A stretch of DNA of 51,453 nt. Source: Clostridia bacterium. GTDB taxonomy: Bacteria > Bacillota > Clostridia > Christensenellales > Aristaeellaceae. Location: assembly GCA_017512905.1 (NCBI GenBank), contig JAFWEL010000097.1, positions 1 through 51,453 of the forward strand. Direction: 5' to 3'. This document shows positions 8,034-16,444 of the stretch, piece after piece (positions within the stretch are counted from its first letter, which is position 1; every line of letters starts with the position of its first letter). A program made the translations under genes and the position numbers. The notes under the pieces are model-generated. The model was not told where the DNA came from and ran no database searches. It worked only from the letters and a program-made list of their open reading frames with translations.

Positions 8034-9290
8034 TTAAATTGATTCCGCGTTGGCCAACAGGTAGGCCTCGGCCTCGCCGCACCACAGGTTGTTGTTCCTG
8101 CTACAGATCTCGGCCAGCCTGGCGAACAGGGGGTTCGACTTCCCCGCCTCGGCGAAATCGTCGATGGCGGTGAGGGGCAGGTTGATGTTGGTGTAAATCA
8201 GCTTCTTGCCGCCGGGGATCTTCGGCAGGTTCAGGGTGGTCTCCGCCACGGCGTTCAGGCCGCCGACGTGGGTGATCATGCCGCTGGGGTTCATCTTCCC
8301 TTCGGCGATCATCTCCAGGGCCTCCATCATGTCGGCGGTGTTGCCACCGGAGGTGCCCACCAGGTGATGCGCGGCATAGTGGACGTTGTAGAAGTTGAAA
8401 TTGGCGCTGAGGGCGGGATTGGTGGGGCCGGCGAAGAAGTTCAGGCAGCCGTCGTAGGCCAGTATGGCGTCGCCCTGTTCGATGACGGCAGGCACCGGCG
8501 CGAACACCATCACGTCGTCGTAGCCCTTGCCGCCGGAGATCTCCATCAGCGTCTCAACGGCGTTTTCACGGGTGTTGGCATAGACCAGCTTTACGCCGTG
8601 CTTCGCGGCGTCCTCCACCGTATAGATGGAAGCGGCGCGGTCCAGGCGCGGCTGGTCGATGTCGGTCACCACCAGCAGGCCCGGCTTGCGGTCACAGTGG
8701 ATGGCGTAGTCGATGGCGCCCAGGCCCATCGGGCCCGCGCCGGCCAGGATGGCCAGGTTGCCGCCCTCCTTGATGCCCATTTCATGGGTGTAGACGCCCT
8801 GTTTGGTGTGGTACTGGGCATGGAAGGTGCCGATGATGCAGCTCAGGGGCTCGGACAGGGAGCCATAGAAGTACTCATTGGCCCGGTATTTCAACAGGCA
8901 ATCCTGCTCCATGACCTCGGGAAGCAGCACGGCATACTGGCTGTCGCCGCCGCAGAACTCGAAGGCATAGCCAGGGGTCTGCATCGTGCCCTTGTAGGAA
9001 ATCGCCGGCTGGATGGTGAACTTGTCCCCCTCCGCATACTTGCCCTGCCACTTCGCGCCGACCTTTTCGATGATGCCGCAGAATTCATGGCCGACGATGG
9101 CGGGATGCTCGGCAATATCCGCGGGCACGCGCTTGTGGTTGGAGCCCTGTATGGCCGCCTTGTAGCTGGACATGCAGATGGAATCGGAAACCACCTTCAC
9201 CAGAATTTCGTCGTCCTTGATCTCCGGCAGCTCAAAGGTGTCCAGCCTCAGATCGTTCTGTCCATGCAAACGTACTGCTTTGTTTAACAT
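8034..9290 (-). CDS. Zinc-binding alcohol dehydrogenase, SorE-like
   Basis: A 418-residue medium-chain dehydrogenase/reductase that should oxidise or reduce a sugar (or sugar phosphate) or polyol with NAD(P). The GroES-like domain has GHEFCGIIEKVG (zinc-site glutamate region); the Rossmann domain has LAGAGPMGLGAIDYA and the acidic end of beta2, VTDIDQPRLDRA. The middle and C-terminal sequence resembles proteins annotated as L-sorbose-1-phosphate reductase, so that is the best guess, but the substrate is not shown by context: no PTS or kinase lies nearby. The ATG at 9290 follows AAGGAGG by 7 nt. The frame stays open upstream only because of high GC. Confidence 0.82.
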   Translation of the reverse strand: MLNKAVRLHGQNDLRLDTFELPEIKDDEILVKVVSDSICMSSYKAAIQGSNHKRVPADIAEHPAIVGHEFCGIIEKVGAKWQGKYAEGDKFTIQPAISYKGTMQTPGYAFEFCGGDSQYAVLLPEVMEQDCLLKYRANEYFYGSLSEPLSCIIGTFHAQYHTKQGVYTHEMGIKEGGNLAILAGAGPMGLGAIDYAIHCDRKPGLLVVTDIDQPRLDRAASIYTVEDAAKHGVKLVYANTRENAVETLMEISGGKGYDDVMVFAPVPAVIEQGDAILAYDGCLNFFAGPTNPALSANFNFYNVHYAAHHLVGTSGGNTADMMEALEMIAEGKMNPSGMITHVGGLNAVAETTLNLPKIPGGKKLIYTNINLPLTAIDDFAEAGKSNPLFARLAEICSRNNNLWCGEAEAYLLANAESI

Positions 9291-9339
9291 GCTTTTTCCT
9301 CCTTGACTTTCCACGTATATATTTACAGGTTCACATCCA

Positions 9340-10368
9340 TCAATGCCTTCCGCGACCCGCGCCGCCGCCGCTGCTGCGTCCGCCGCCACCCATGCCGCCG
9401 CCGAAGCCGGAGGACCGGCTGGACGAGGAGGAGCGGAAGCCGCCGCCGGAGGAAGACCGGGAGCTGCCGAAGAACGAGCTGCCGCCGCCAAGGCCGCCGA
9501 AGAATCCGCCGCCGGACGTAGGTCTCGGGCGCGGAGGCGCGACGCGGACCGTCGGTCCGGTATGCCACACCGTCCGGGTGGGGCCGTAGCCAAGGCCCAT
9601 GGGCGGTGGCGGCGGTGGCGCCACGACCCGCACACGGCGGCGGGCCTGACGTCCCTTGCTCACCAGCACCACCAGCACGATGATCAGGATCACCGCCAGC
9701 ACGATGCCGAAGCCGATGCCGGAATCGTCGTCCTCGTGGTAATCGCGATAGCCGTCGTTGACGGCGCTCTTGCGGCGGGTGCCGCTGTAGCCGCCGAAGC
9801 CCTCGTCCGCGCTGTTTTGCGCGACGTACTGCCGGTAGGCCGCGATGCCGTCAGCGGCGGTCACATCGGCGTTGTAGGTGGTAGCGATGCGCTCGAACAC
9901 CGCCTCGAAGAACTTCCTGACGCCGTTTTCATAATTCCTGGCGGCGAAATCCCTTTCGAGGTAGTCGTCGTAGTATTCCTTGATCGTGGACGCCGAAAAG
10001 CGCCGGTCCAGGCCGGAGCCCGTCCGGGCGTAATAGTCGTCGTCATTGATGGCCAGCAGCAGCAGGAAGCCGTTGTTCTTGGCCGCGTCGCCGATGCCCC
10101 AGCTGTTGAACAGCTCGTAGGCGTAATCGTCGATGGCGTCGCGGCCGGTGCTGTCCACCGTAACCACGACGATCTGCGCGCCGCAGGCGTCATAGAGCAG
10201 CTTGTTGGCGAAGAAGATCTCGCCCTTCAGCTCCTCCGACAGCACGTTGGCGTTGTCGAGATAGTAGAAATCCGGGCCGGGCGATACGGTCTTGGCCAGC
10301 GCCGGCGCGCAGAGCATCGCCAGCAATGCCAGCGCCAAGACGCATACCCGGAACAGTTTTTTGTTCAT
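9340..10368 (-). CDS. TPM-domain (YgcG-like) membrane protein
   Basis: A 342-residue exported protein. The signal peptide ends at ALA (about residue 26). The TPM domain covers about 30-160, with FYYLDNANVLSEELKGEIFFANKLLYDACGAQIVVVTVDS and YARTGSGLDRRFSASTIKEYYDDYL. One membrane helix (GIVLAVILIIVLVVLV) is at about 220-237. The tail is Arg/Pro, then Ser/Gly-rich low complexity. TPM proteins often sit next to LemA-type genes, as here. The start codon ATG 10368 is 2 nt after the previous gene's stop, and its GGAGG lies inside that gene's last codons, suggesting translational coupling. The role is unknown; an envelope quality-control function is a common idea. Confidence 0.87.
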   Translation of the reverse strand: MNKKLFRVCVLALALLAMLCAPALAKTVSPGPDFYYLDNANVLSEELKGEIFFANKLLYDACGAQIVVVTVDSTGRDAIDDYAYELFNSWGIGDAAKNNGFLLLLAINDDDYYARTGSGLDRRFSASTIKEYYDDYLERDFAARNYENGVRKFFEAVFERIATTYNADVTAADGIAAYRQYVAQNSADEGFGGYSGTRRKSAVNDGYRDYHEDDDSGIGFGIVLAVILIIVLVVLVSKGRQARRRVRVVAPPPPPPMGLGYGPTRTVWHTGPTVRVAPPRPRPTSGGGFFGGLGGGSSFFGSSRSSSGGGFRSSSSSRSSGFGGGMGGGGRSSGGGAGRGRH

Positions 10369-10370
10369 GG

Positions 10371-10925
10371 TCAACCTCCGAAGGTGTTCAGCGCGCCCTG
10401 GCCGGTGATGCTGGCCACCAGGCCGCCCGGCACACCGCTGATCAGGTCGTTGTAGGAGGCCGCCAGCTTGCCGTAATCGTCATACTTGATCATGTTGACG
10501 TTTTCCCAGAAGTTGTCGTAGGCCACCTTGAAGTTTTTGAAGTCGTCGCCCTTGGCGGCCTTGTACATGGCGTCGTAGAGCTGATCCACCGCGGTCTTCA
10601 GCGCGGTGAAGGCGTCGTTGCGGGCGTGGGTGTCCGCCTCCGTCGCCACCTTCTGGCCCAGCTGGGCCACGTTGTCGATCAGCGGCGAGGACTCCATGTG
10701 CAGCCCCGCCTCCGACGCCATCAGCGCGGCGTTCTCGGCGGCGGAATCCAGGTAGGCGTCCACGCTGTGGCGGGTGGTCTGGCTGGGGTCCGCGCCGCGG
10801 TCGTACACCGCCAGCACCTTGCTCCGCTCACGGGCCAGGCCCATGCCACCCAGGCCGAATATGCTGACCAGCACACTGAGCGCCAGCACCACACAGGCCA
10901 CCTTTCTGTTTTCTGAAAACCGCAT
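10371..10925 (-). CDS. LemA-like small membrane protein
   Basis: A 184-residue protein with one N-terminal membrane helix (VACVVLALSVLVSIFGLGGMG) and a helical outer domain. Its size, topology, internal helices (RNDAFTALKTAVDQLYDAMYKAAKG) and position just before a TPM gene recall LemA, but the classic LemA signature is not present, so the family call is tentative. The ATG 10925 has GGAAGGAAG 8 nt upstream; a GTG three codons earlier overlaps that site. Confidence 0.6.
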   Translation of the reverse strand: MRFSENRKVACVVLALSVLVSIFGLGGMGLARERSKVLAVYDRGADPSQTTRHSVDAYLDSAAENAALMASEAGLHMESSPLIDNVAQLGQKVATEADTHARNDAFTALKTAVDQLYDAMYKAAKGDDFKNFKVAYDNFWENVNMIKYDDYGKLAASYNDLISGVPGGLVASITGQGALNTFGG

Positions 10926-10975
10926 GTTGAACACTTCCTTCCGATGCGGCAGGGCCGCGCTCAGGTCGTTATTTT

Positions 10976-11009
10976 ATTGGAATGGCGCACGGTCGCTCGC
11001 CATTCCAAT
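10976..11009. terminator. Hairpin between the telA gene and the LemA-like gene
   Basis: A 12-bp inverted repeat (10976-10987 with 10998-11009). It lies 21 bp past the TelA stop on the minus strand, without a clear T run, so it may attenuate rather than stop transcription. Confidence 0.5.
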
Positions 11010-11029
11010 TTGAATATTCCCACAGGGTT

Positions 11030-12208
11030 TTACCGCATCTCCATGATCTTGGCGCGCAGCTCGCCCTCGATGGTGGCCAGCTCCTGCTCGGCGGCGCGGC
11101 GCTTCTCCTTGCCCTGCTGCTGGATCTCCAGCACCTCGTCCATGGTGTCGATGAGCAGCTTGTTGGTGTGCTTCAGGGTCTCGATGTCCACCATGCCGCG
11201 CTCGGCTTCCTTGGCGGTCTCCACCGTGGCCATGTGCAGCTTCTCGGCGTTCTTGGTCAGCAGGTCGTTGGTCAGGTCGGTCACCGCCCGCTGGGCCTTC
11301 ATGGCGTTTTCGGTGTGGGCCAGGCCCAGCGCCAGCACCATCTGGCTCTTCCACAGCGGGATGGTGTTGACCAGGGAGGTCTGGATCTTCTCGGCCATGA
11401 TCTGGTTGCTGGACTGGATCAGGCGGATCTGGGGCGCCATCTGGATGGAGATGTTGCGGGTCAGCTCCAGGTCGTACAGCTTCTTTTCAAAGCGGTCGGC
11501 CTTGTCCGCCAGGTCCTTGGCGAACTGGGCGTCCTCGGGCAGGCCGGAGGCCGCGGCCTTGTCGCGGGCCTGCTGGACCTCGTTGGCGCGGAAGGACTCC
11601 AGGCGCTTCTTGCCCGCCACGATGTACATGGACAGCTCCTTGAAGTACACCAGGTTCTGGTCGTACAGCTTATCCAGCATGGCGATGTCCTTGAGCAGCT
11701 GGATCTGGTGCTGCTCCAGGCCCTCGACGATCTTGTTGACGTTGACCTCGGTGTGGTCGTACTTGGCCTTCATCAGCTCCAGCTTGTTCACCTGCTTCTT
11801 GAACAGGCCGAACAGGCCGCCCTTGTCCGCGTCGTCGGTATCGAAGCTCTTCAGCTCCATCACCAGGTTGGCGATCATATTGCCGACCTCGTCCAGGTCC
11901 TTGGTCTGCACGTTCTTCAGGGCCGCGTCGGAGAACTGGGAGATGTTCTGCTGGGCCGCCGCGCCGTAGGAGAACACCAGGTTGCTGTCGCGCACGTCGA
12001 TCTTCTTGGAGAAGTCGTCGATCATCTGCTGTTCCTCTTCGGTGAAGCTCTGCATATCCAGCGTGGCCTGCTGAACCTCCTGCTTGGCCTGAACCTCGGC
12101 CTTTTCCAGCGCCTCGGTGGCCTGCTGCGCCGCCTGAACGGCGCTGTCCAGTTCCTTTTTGTTCTCGTCCTCGAAGGGTTCAAGGGTCAGCTTGATTTCG
12201 TCTGCCAT
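11030..12208 (-). CDS. telA: TelA-family toxic anion resistance protein
   Basis: A 392-residue, mostly helical cytoplasmic protein of the TelA/KlaA (YaaN) family. Typical stretches are EEEQQMIDDFSKKIDVRDSNLVFSYGAAAQQNISQFSD, IRLIQSSNQIMAEKIQTSLVNTIPLWKSQMVLALGL and DLLTKNAEKLHMATVETAKEAERGMVDIETLKHTNKLLIDTMDEV. Family members are tied to tellurite, nisin or bacteriocin tolerance and envelope stress; the molecular role is not known. The gene follows xpaC by 57 bp, as in Bacillus (xpaC-yaaN). The start has GGAGG 8 nt upstream. Confidence 0.93.
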   Translation of the reverse strand: MADEIKLTLEPFEDENKKELDSAVQAAQQATEALEKAEVQAKQEVQQATLDMQSFTEEEQQMIDDFSKKIDVRDSNLVFSYGAAAQQNISQFSDAALKNVQTKDLDEVGNMIANLVMELKSFDTDDADKGGLFGLFKKQVNKLELMKAKYDHTEVNVNKIVEGLEQHQIQLLKDIAMLDKLYDQNLVYFKELSMYIVAGKKRLESFRANEVQQARDKAAASGLPEDAQFAKDLADKADRFEKKLYDLELTRNISIQMAPQIRLIQSSNQIMAEKIQTSLVNTIPLWKSQMVLALGLAHTENAMKAQRAVTDLTNDLLTKNAEKLHMATVETAKEAERGMVDIETLKHTNKLLIDTMDEVLEIQQQGKEKRRAAEQELATIEGELRAKIMEMR

Positions 12209-12265
12209 GGTGATAACCTCCTAATAATATGTCATTGTAATGGGCGTATATGGATTGGTCCGGGC

Positions 12266-13012
12266 TCAGTGGCCGCCGAGGGTCAGCCGGATGCCCTCCT
12301 TCGTGGTCTTCTCCTCCTCCACGGGCGCGGCGGGGGCGGCCTGGGCCTCGGGGGCGGGCCGGCCCACGGCGTCGCGTATGGAATTCATGTCGGTCTTGAT
12401 CAGGTTGTCGCCGGAGAGCATGGTCTGCATCACCTTGATCTCGGCGTCGATATCCATCTCGTCATCCTTGTACAGGTTGTCGGCGCACTTTTCAAAGGCG
12501 TTCGCCGCGAGGGCCATGCTGGATTCGATGGTCTTCATCGCGGAGGTGATGTTCTCGCCCTTGGAGGGGGCGTTCATCAGCACCTGGTACTGCTCCATCA
12601 GCTTTTCAGAGGTGGGCAGGTAGTAGCTCATGAAGCGACGCACCAGCGCGACCTTGCGCGGGTCGCGGCTGAGCTCGTTGAAGATCTGCTGTCCGGCGGC
12701 GTACATGCGGTCCAGCTCCCGGGTGATCTTCGGGTCCGGGATGGCCTCGTTGGCCTTGCGCAGGTTCTCCAGGCGCTGACGGGCGACCTCGATCTCCCGG
12801 TCCACGGCGGCGTCGCCGGTGGTGATCTGCTGCTCCACCTCGCGGCCGGGGAACAGCACCGAGCCGCCGAAGTAAGCGCCCACCGACAGCGCGGCGGTCA
12901 CCAGCAGACCCGGCAGCTTCATCAGGAACTTGGGCAGGACCAGTCCCACCACCAGCCAGACCGCGGCCGCGATATAGATCGGAATCGCCGATTTGATGTG
13001 TACCTTTTTCAT
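12266..13012 (-). CDS. xpaC: XpaC-family protein (5-bromo-4-chloroindolyl phosphate hydrolysis)
   Basis: A 248-residue protein with two close N-terminal membrane helices (IPIYIAAAVWLVVGLVLP and GLLVTAALSVGAYFGGSVLF) and a helical cytoplasmic part of the XpaC domain (KITRELDRMYAAGQQIFNEL, FMSYYLPTSEKLMEQYQVL, IESSMALAANAFEKCADNLY). XpaC was named from phosphatase-substrate hydrolysis in Bacillus, but an enzyme activity is not certain. It heads the cluster xpaC-telA-LemA-like-TPM. The start has AGGAGG 9 nt upstream. Confidence 0.9.
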   Translation of the reverse strand: MKKVHIKSAIPIYIAAAVWLVVGLVLPKFLMKLPGLLVTAALSVGAYFGGSVLFPGREVEQQITTGDAAVDREIEVARQRLENLRKANEAIPDPKITRELDRMYAAGQQIFNELSRDPRKVALVRRFMSYYLPTSEKLMEQYQVLMNAPSKGENITSAMKTIESSMALAANAFEKCADNLYKDDEMDIDAEIKVMQTMLSGDNLIKTDMNSIRDAVGRPAPEAQAAPAAPVEEEKTTKEGIRLTLGGH

Positions 13013-13063
13013 GTCAGAGCGCCTCCTGTTCGGGCTTTATGTTCGTAGGTTGTGTATTGAGCG

Positions 13064-13150
13064 GATCCTTCGACCGCGCTGCGCTCCGCTCAGGGCGCCA
13101 GATTGCGTCGATGCCATTCTGAGCGCGGGCGCAGCCGGAGTCGAAGAATC
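13064..13150. repeat. ~90-bp imperfect palindromic repeat, copy 1
   Basis: The two arms (GATCCTTCGAC... and ...GTCGAAGAATC) can pair over most of their length. The second copy is at 19390-19482. It lies between exonuclease III and xpaC and has no coding sense. Confidence 0.75.
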
Positions 13151-13156
13151 TTCCAA

Positions 13157-13930
13157 TCATATATCCCCCGTCTCCGCCGCGCGGATGTCCAGCTCCACCG
13201 GGCAGTGGTCGCTGCCCATGATGTCCGGATGGATCTTCGCGTCGATCATCCGGTCCTTCAGCTTTTCAGAGACGATGAAATAGTCGATGCGCCACCCGGC
13301 GTTCCGGGAGCGGGCCCCGCCGATGTAGCTCCACCAGCTGTAGGCCCCGGTGACGTTCGGGTAGAAGTAGCGGAAGCTGTCGATGAACCCGGCCTCCAGC
13401 AGCGCGGTCAGCTTGCTCCGCTCCTCGTCGGTGAAGCCGGCGTTTTTGTGGTTGGTCTTGGGGTTCTTCAGATCGATCTCCTGATGCGCCACGTTCAGAT
13501 CGCCGGTGAGGATCACCGGCTTCACCGCGTCCAGCGCTACCAAATAGGCCTTGAAGTCGTCCTCCCACTGCATGCGATAGTCCAGCCGTTTGAGCTCGTT
13601 CTGGCTGTTGGGGGTGTAGCAGCACACCAGGTAGAAGTCCTGAAATTCACAGGTGATCACCCGGCCCTCGTGGTCGTGCAGGTCGATGCCGATGCCCGTC
13701 TTTACCGACAGCATAGGCACCCGGGAGAACACCGCCGTGCCGGAATAGCCCTTCCGGTCGGCGCAGTTCATCACCTGCTCGTAGCCGGGCAGCGCCACGT
13801 CGCACTGGCCCTTCTGCATCTTGATTTCCTGGAGGCAGATCACATCGGCGTCCAGGCTGTTCACGCTGTCATAGAAGCCCTTTTGCAGCACCGCCCGCAG
13901 GCCGTTGACGTTCCAGGAGATCATTTTCAC
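13157..13930 (-). CDS. xth: Exodeoxyribonuclease III
   Basis: A 257-residue Mg-dependent AP endonuclease and 3'-5' exonuclease of base excision repair. Family motifs are [19 protein letters not shown] (metal Glu), [22 protein letters not shown] (Asp/Asn of the active site) and [11 protein letters not shown] (catalytic Asp-His). The GTG start at 13930 gives MKMISWN, which matches how relatives begin; an ATG at 13924 is an alternative, and neither has a strong ribosome site. It is closer to the ExoA group of Firmicutes than to E. coli XthA by general look. Confidence 0.94.
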   Translation of the reverse strand: MKMISWNVNGLRAVLQKGFYDSVNSLDADVICLQEIKMQKGQCDVALPGYEQVMNCADRKGYSGTAVFSRVPMLSVKTGIGIDLHDHEGRVITCEFQDFYLVCCYTPNSQNELKRLDYRMQWEDDFKAYLVALDAVKPVILTGDLNVAHQEIDLKNPKTNHKNAGFTDEERSKLTALLEAGFIDSFRYFYPNVTGAYSWWSYIGGARSRNAGWRIDYFIVSEKLKDRMIDAKIHPDIMGSDHCPVELDIRAAETGDI

Positions 13931-14074
13931 GAAGATAACACCATCCCAAATGCCTTTGTGCTATAATACCGGCGGGAAAAGCAGCCCTGCTTCCCCATTA
14001 CATGCATTATAACACACTTTCTTCCTTTTGCAAACCTATTTTATTCAAAATCACAAATTTGGAGATGATCTGCG

Positions 14075-14839
14075 ATGACACTCAATGAAAAAGCCGCGCT
14101 GGCGGAGCGGGCCGCCCGGGCCTCGGGCGAAATGCTGGAGCATCATGGCGCTTTCAAGGTGAAGCGCAAGAGCGAAAACGACTTTGTCACCGAGATGGAC
14201 TACAAGAGCGAGGCGCTAATCCGGGAGATGCTGCTCACCGCCTGCCCCGAGGACCAGTTCTTCGGCGAGGAGGGCGGCGGTCCCAGCGCCGCCACGGGCC
14301 GGTGGATCGTGGACCCCATCGATGGCACTGCCAACTTCATGCGCGGGCAGCGGCTGTACACGATCTCCATCGCCTACGAGCACGACGGCATCCTCCGAAT
14401 CGGCTGCGTCTACTGTCCCGGCACCGACGAGCTGTTCCTGGCGGTGCAGGGCCAGGGCGCGACGCTGAACGGACGGCCCATCCACGTCTCGGATACGCCC
14501 CTGGGCGACGCCATCGTCCACCTGGGCTTCGGCGTCCGCCATCCCGGGGACCGGGAACGCACCCTGGCCGTGTTCCCGGCATTGCTGCGCGCGGTCAGCG
14601 ACGTGCGCCGCACCGGCTCCGCCGCCTACGACCTGTGCTGCGTGGCCTCCGGCCGAGCCGACGCCTACCTGGAGCTGGGCATCAACCTGTACGACTACGG
14701 CGCGGGCTATGTGATCCTCACTGAGGCCGGCGGCAGGTTCACCGGCTGGAACGACGGCGAGGACGGCCTGCTCAGCGGAAACCCCCTGGCGAGCAACGGA
14801 ACGATACACGAGGAGCTTCGGGATATTGTGAAGATGTGA
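14075..14839 (+). CDS. Inositol monophosphatase family protein (SuhB-like)
   Basis: A 254-residue Mg-dependent sugar- or inositol-phosphate phosphatase. The two family motifs are clear: FFGEEGG followed by WIVDPIDGTANF (metal ligands Glu, Asp, Asp), and near the end INLYDYGAGYVILTEAGG, where the usual WD is YD. The substrate could be myo-inositol-1-phosphate, fructose-1,6-bisphosphate or a 3'-phosphonucleotide; sequence alone does not decide. The start has GGAGATG 7 nt upstream. It stands alone, with an AT-richer non-coding stretch after it (14840-14995) in which nothing else is seen. Confidence 0.9.
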   Translation: MTLNEKAALAERAARASGEMLEHHGAFKVKRKSENDFVTEMDYKSEALIREMLLTACPEDQFFGEEGGGPSAATGRWIVDPIDGTANFMRGQRLYTISIAYEHDGILRIGCVYCPGTDELFLAVQGQGATLNGRPIHVSDTPLGDAIVHLGFGVRHPGDRERTLAVFPALLRAVSDVRRTGSAAYDLCCVASGRADAYLELGINLYDYGAGYVILTEAGGRFTGWNDGEDGLLSGNPLASNGTIHEELRDIVKM

Positions 14840-14995
14840 TGGTGCTGATAAATGCTGAATCAATCTTTCTACACCGAAATGGTGCAAAAAATGCCTGTCA
14901 ATACAGGAAAATGAGCGAATAAACAGTCAAGTTGTACCCAATAGAACAGGAATAGGCTAAGGAAGTCGCTATAGGAACGCCTCCATCAGTTGTAA

Positions 14996-15154
14996 TACTA
15001 AGCTCAATCTAAAAGCAAACCTATGCGGAGCAGATTTTTCGTTCTGCCTAAGCGGAGCGGAGGGAGGCGATGCAGGGCATCGTTGACCGCAGCGAGGCAA
15101 CGGCAGGGCGGAAAAGATGCCTGCAGAGGGTTGCAGTTTAGATTGAGATTAGTA
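14996..15154. mobile_element. MITE-like element, copy 2
   Basis: 159 bp with TACTAAGCTCAATCTAAA at one end and the inverted counterpart (TTTAGATTGAGATTAGTA) at the other. It may be flanked by a 3-bp TAA duplication (14993-14995 and 15155-15157). It is the best-kept copy in terms of its ends. No transposase. Confidence 0.82.
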
Positions 15155-15500
15155 TAAACACTGCTCTTCGAACACCCGGGAGGAACTCGCAGAGGCTATA
15201 CAGCATGGCTGCAAGGATCAGGCAGAGCGAGTGGGAGAAGGCATTGTCTGCCTGTTTATCCGCCATCATCAGGAACAGGTCACCAAAGCTCCATTGGTCT
15301 ATGGCGCTTCTCTGCTCCAGGGTGAAGAGGATTTCAGGTGTTCCTGCTGAATGCCTCCTTCCATCGTCCGGTTCGCATTTGCATATATATGCTCCGGTCC
15401 GCAAGCGCCATTGCAGCATGTTATTTGAGATGAGGCTATTGATCAGCGCTACCAGGGGCTCCGGAGGCCCTTCCCGTTCATTCGCCGGGGACGGCGCCAT
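15138..15500 (-). CDS. Hypothetical ORF coupled to oppC, ending inside the MITE
   Basis: A 120-residue open frame whose ATG overlaps the oppC stop (TGATG), so translation could be coupled. The middle (ILFTLEQRSAIDQWSFGDLFLMMADKQADNAFSHSLCLILAAMLYSL) has protein-like composition, with a possible membrane helix. The last residues (ILISI) and the stop come from MITE copy 2, so a longer gene may have been cut. I do not recognise any family. The region is less GC-rich than its neighbours. It could also be chance; nothing better is seen in this interval. Confidence 0.35.
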   Translation of the reverse strand: MAPSPANEREGPPEPLVALINSLISNNMLQWRLRTGAYICKCEPDDGRRHSAGTPEILFTLEQRSAIDQWSFGDLFLMMADKQADNAFSHSLCLILAAMLYSLCEFLPGVRRAVFILISI

Positions 15501-16444
15501 CACAGGTTGCGCTCGCCGCGGTTGACCTCGCCCCGCAGGGCGTTGCCGATGTTGGTCATGCACACCAGCGTCACCACCAGGAACAGGCCGGGAATGAGTA
15601 TGATCCACCACGCGCCGGTCAGCAGCGCCCGATCCGCGTTGGAAAGCATGCTGCCCCAGGAGATGATCTCCAGCGGCAGGCCCAGGCCCATGAAGCTCAG
15701 CGTCGATTCCGAGGCGATGGCCCCACGCACGTTCATCACCACCATGAACATGATGCTGGACAGGAAGTTCGGCGCGAAGTGATGGATGAGCACGTGCATG
15801 AAGCCGCCGCCCATGCACCTGGAGGCGACCACGTATTCGCTCTGCCGCAGCTGCCGGACCTCGGTGCGCACCACCTTGGCGATGGTGGGCCAGCTGGTGA
15901 CGCCCAGCACGACGGAGATGGAGACGACGTTGGCCGGGCCCAGTATGGCCTGGAGGAAGATCACGATCAGCAGCGACGGTACGCTGAGGAAGATCTCCGT
16001 CACGCGCATCATCAGCGTGTCCAGCCACACCGGCCCCGCGCCGCTGACGGTGCCGTAGACCACCGCGATGACCGTGGACAGCGCCGTAGCCAGCACACCA
16101 ATGAGCAGCGATACCCGTCCGCCGTGCCAGATCATGGCGAATATGCTTCGACCCATCATGTCGGTGCCGAAGGGATACTGGGCGCAGGGAGCCTTGGCCG
16201 GGGACGCCAGGTCCATGTAGCTCGCGTCCCCCGGCGCGATGATGTTCGCCAACAGGCACCCCAGGGCGATGATCGCCAGCACCGCGATGGACACCCAGGG
16301 CAGCCGGACCTTTCGCCCCGATACCGGCCGCGGCATATCATGGGTGTCCAGGCGGCCCACCACCTTGAACCGCAGTTCCCCGGCGAGCTGGGCCTCTGTA
16401 GGCATGGGATGAAGGTGTTGGACGTGAAGGGCCTCATGGCTCAT
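15500..16444 (-). CDS. oppC: Oligopeptide ABC transporter permease (OppC/DppC)
   Basis: A 314-residue inner permease subunit. An N-terminal membrane helix (VSIAVLAIIALGCLLANII) is followed by the periplasm-facing loop typical of OppC (APCAQYPFGTDMMGRSIFAMIWHGGRVSLLIG) and five more helices. The EAA-type loop for contact with the ATPases is ASRCMGGGFMHVLIHHFAPNF. The ATG 16444 overlaps the end of oppB by 11 bp. It works with OppB, OppD, OppF and OppA encoded upstream. Confidence 0.92.
   Translation of the reverse strand: MSHEALHVQHLHPMPTEAQLAGELRFKVVGRLDTHDMPRPVSGRKVRLPWVSIAVLAIIALGCLLANIIAPGDASYMDLASPAKAPCAQYPFGTDMMGRSIFAMIWHGGRVSLLIGVLATALSTVIAVVYGTVSGAGPVWLDTLMMRVTEIFLSVPSLLIVIFLQAILGPANVVSISVVLGVTSWPTIAKVVRTEVRQLRQSEYVVASRCMGGGFMHVLIHHFAPNFLSSIMFMVVMNVRGAIASESTLSFMGLGLPLEIISWGSMLSNADRALLTGAWWIILIPGLFLVVTLVCMTNIGNALRGEVNRGERNL

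Noticed and set aside
10982-13048. A 688-codon open frame on the plus strand opposite telA and xpaC
   Set aside because: It is the shadow of two well-supported minus-strand genes. Its product is a repetitive Leu/Gly/Val/His mix typical of antisense reading in GC-rich DNA. Similar long shadows (for example 19527-21104 and 33681-36005) were rejected for the same reason.
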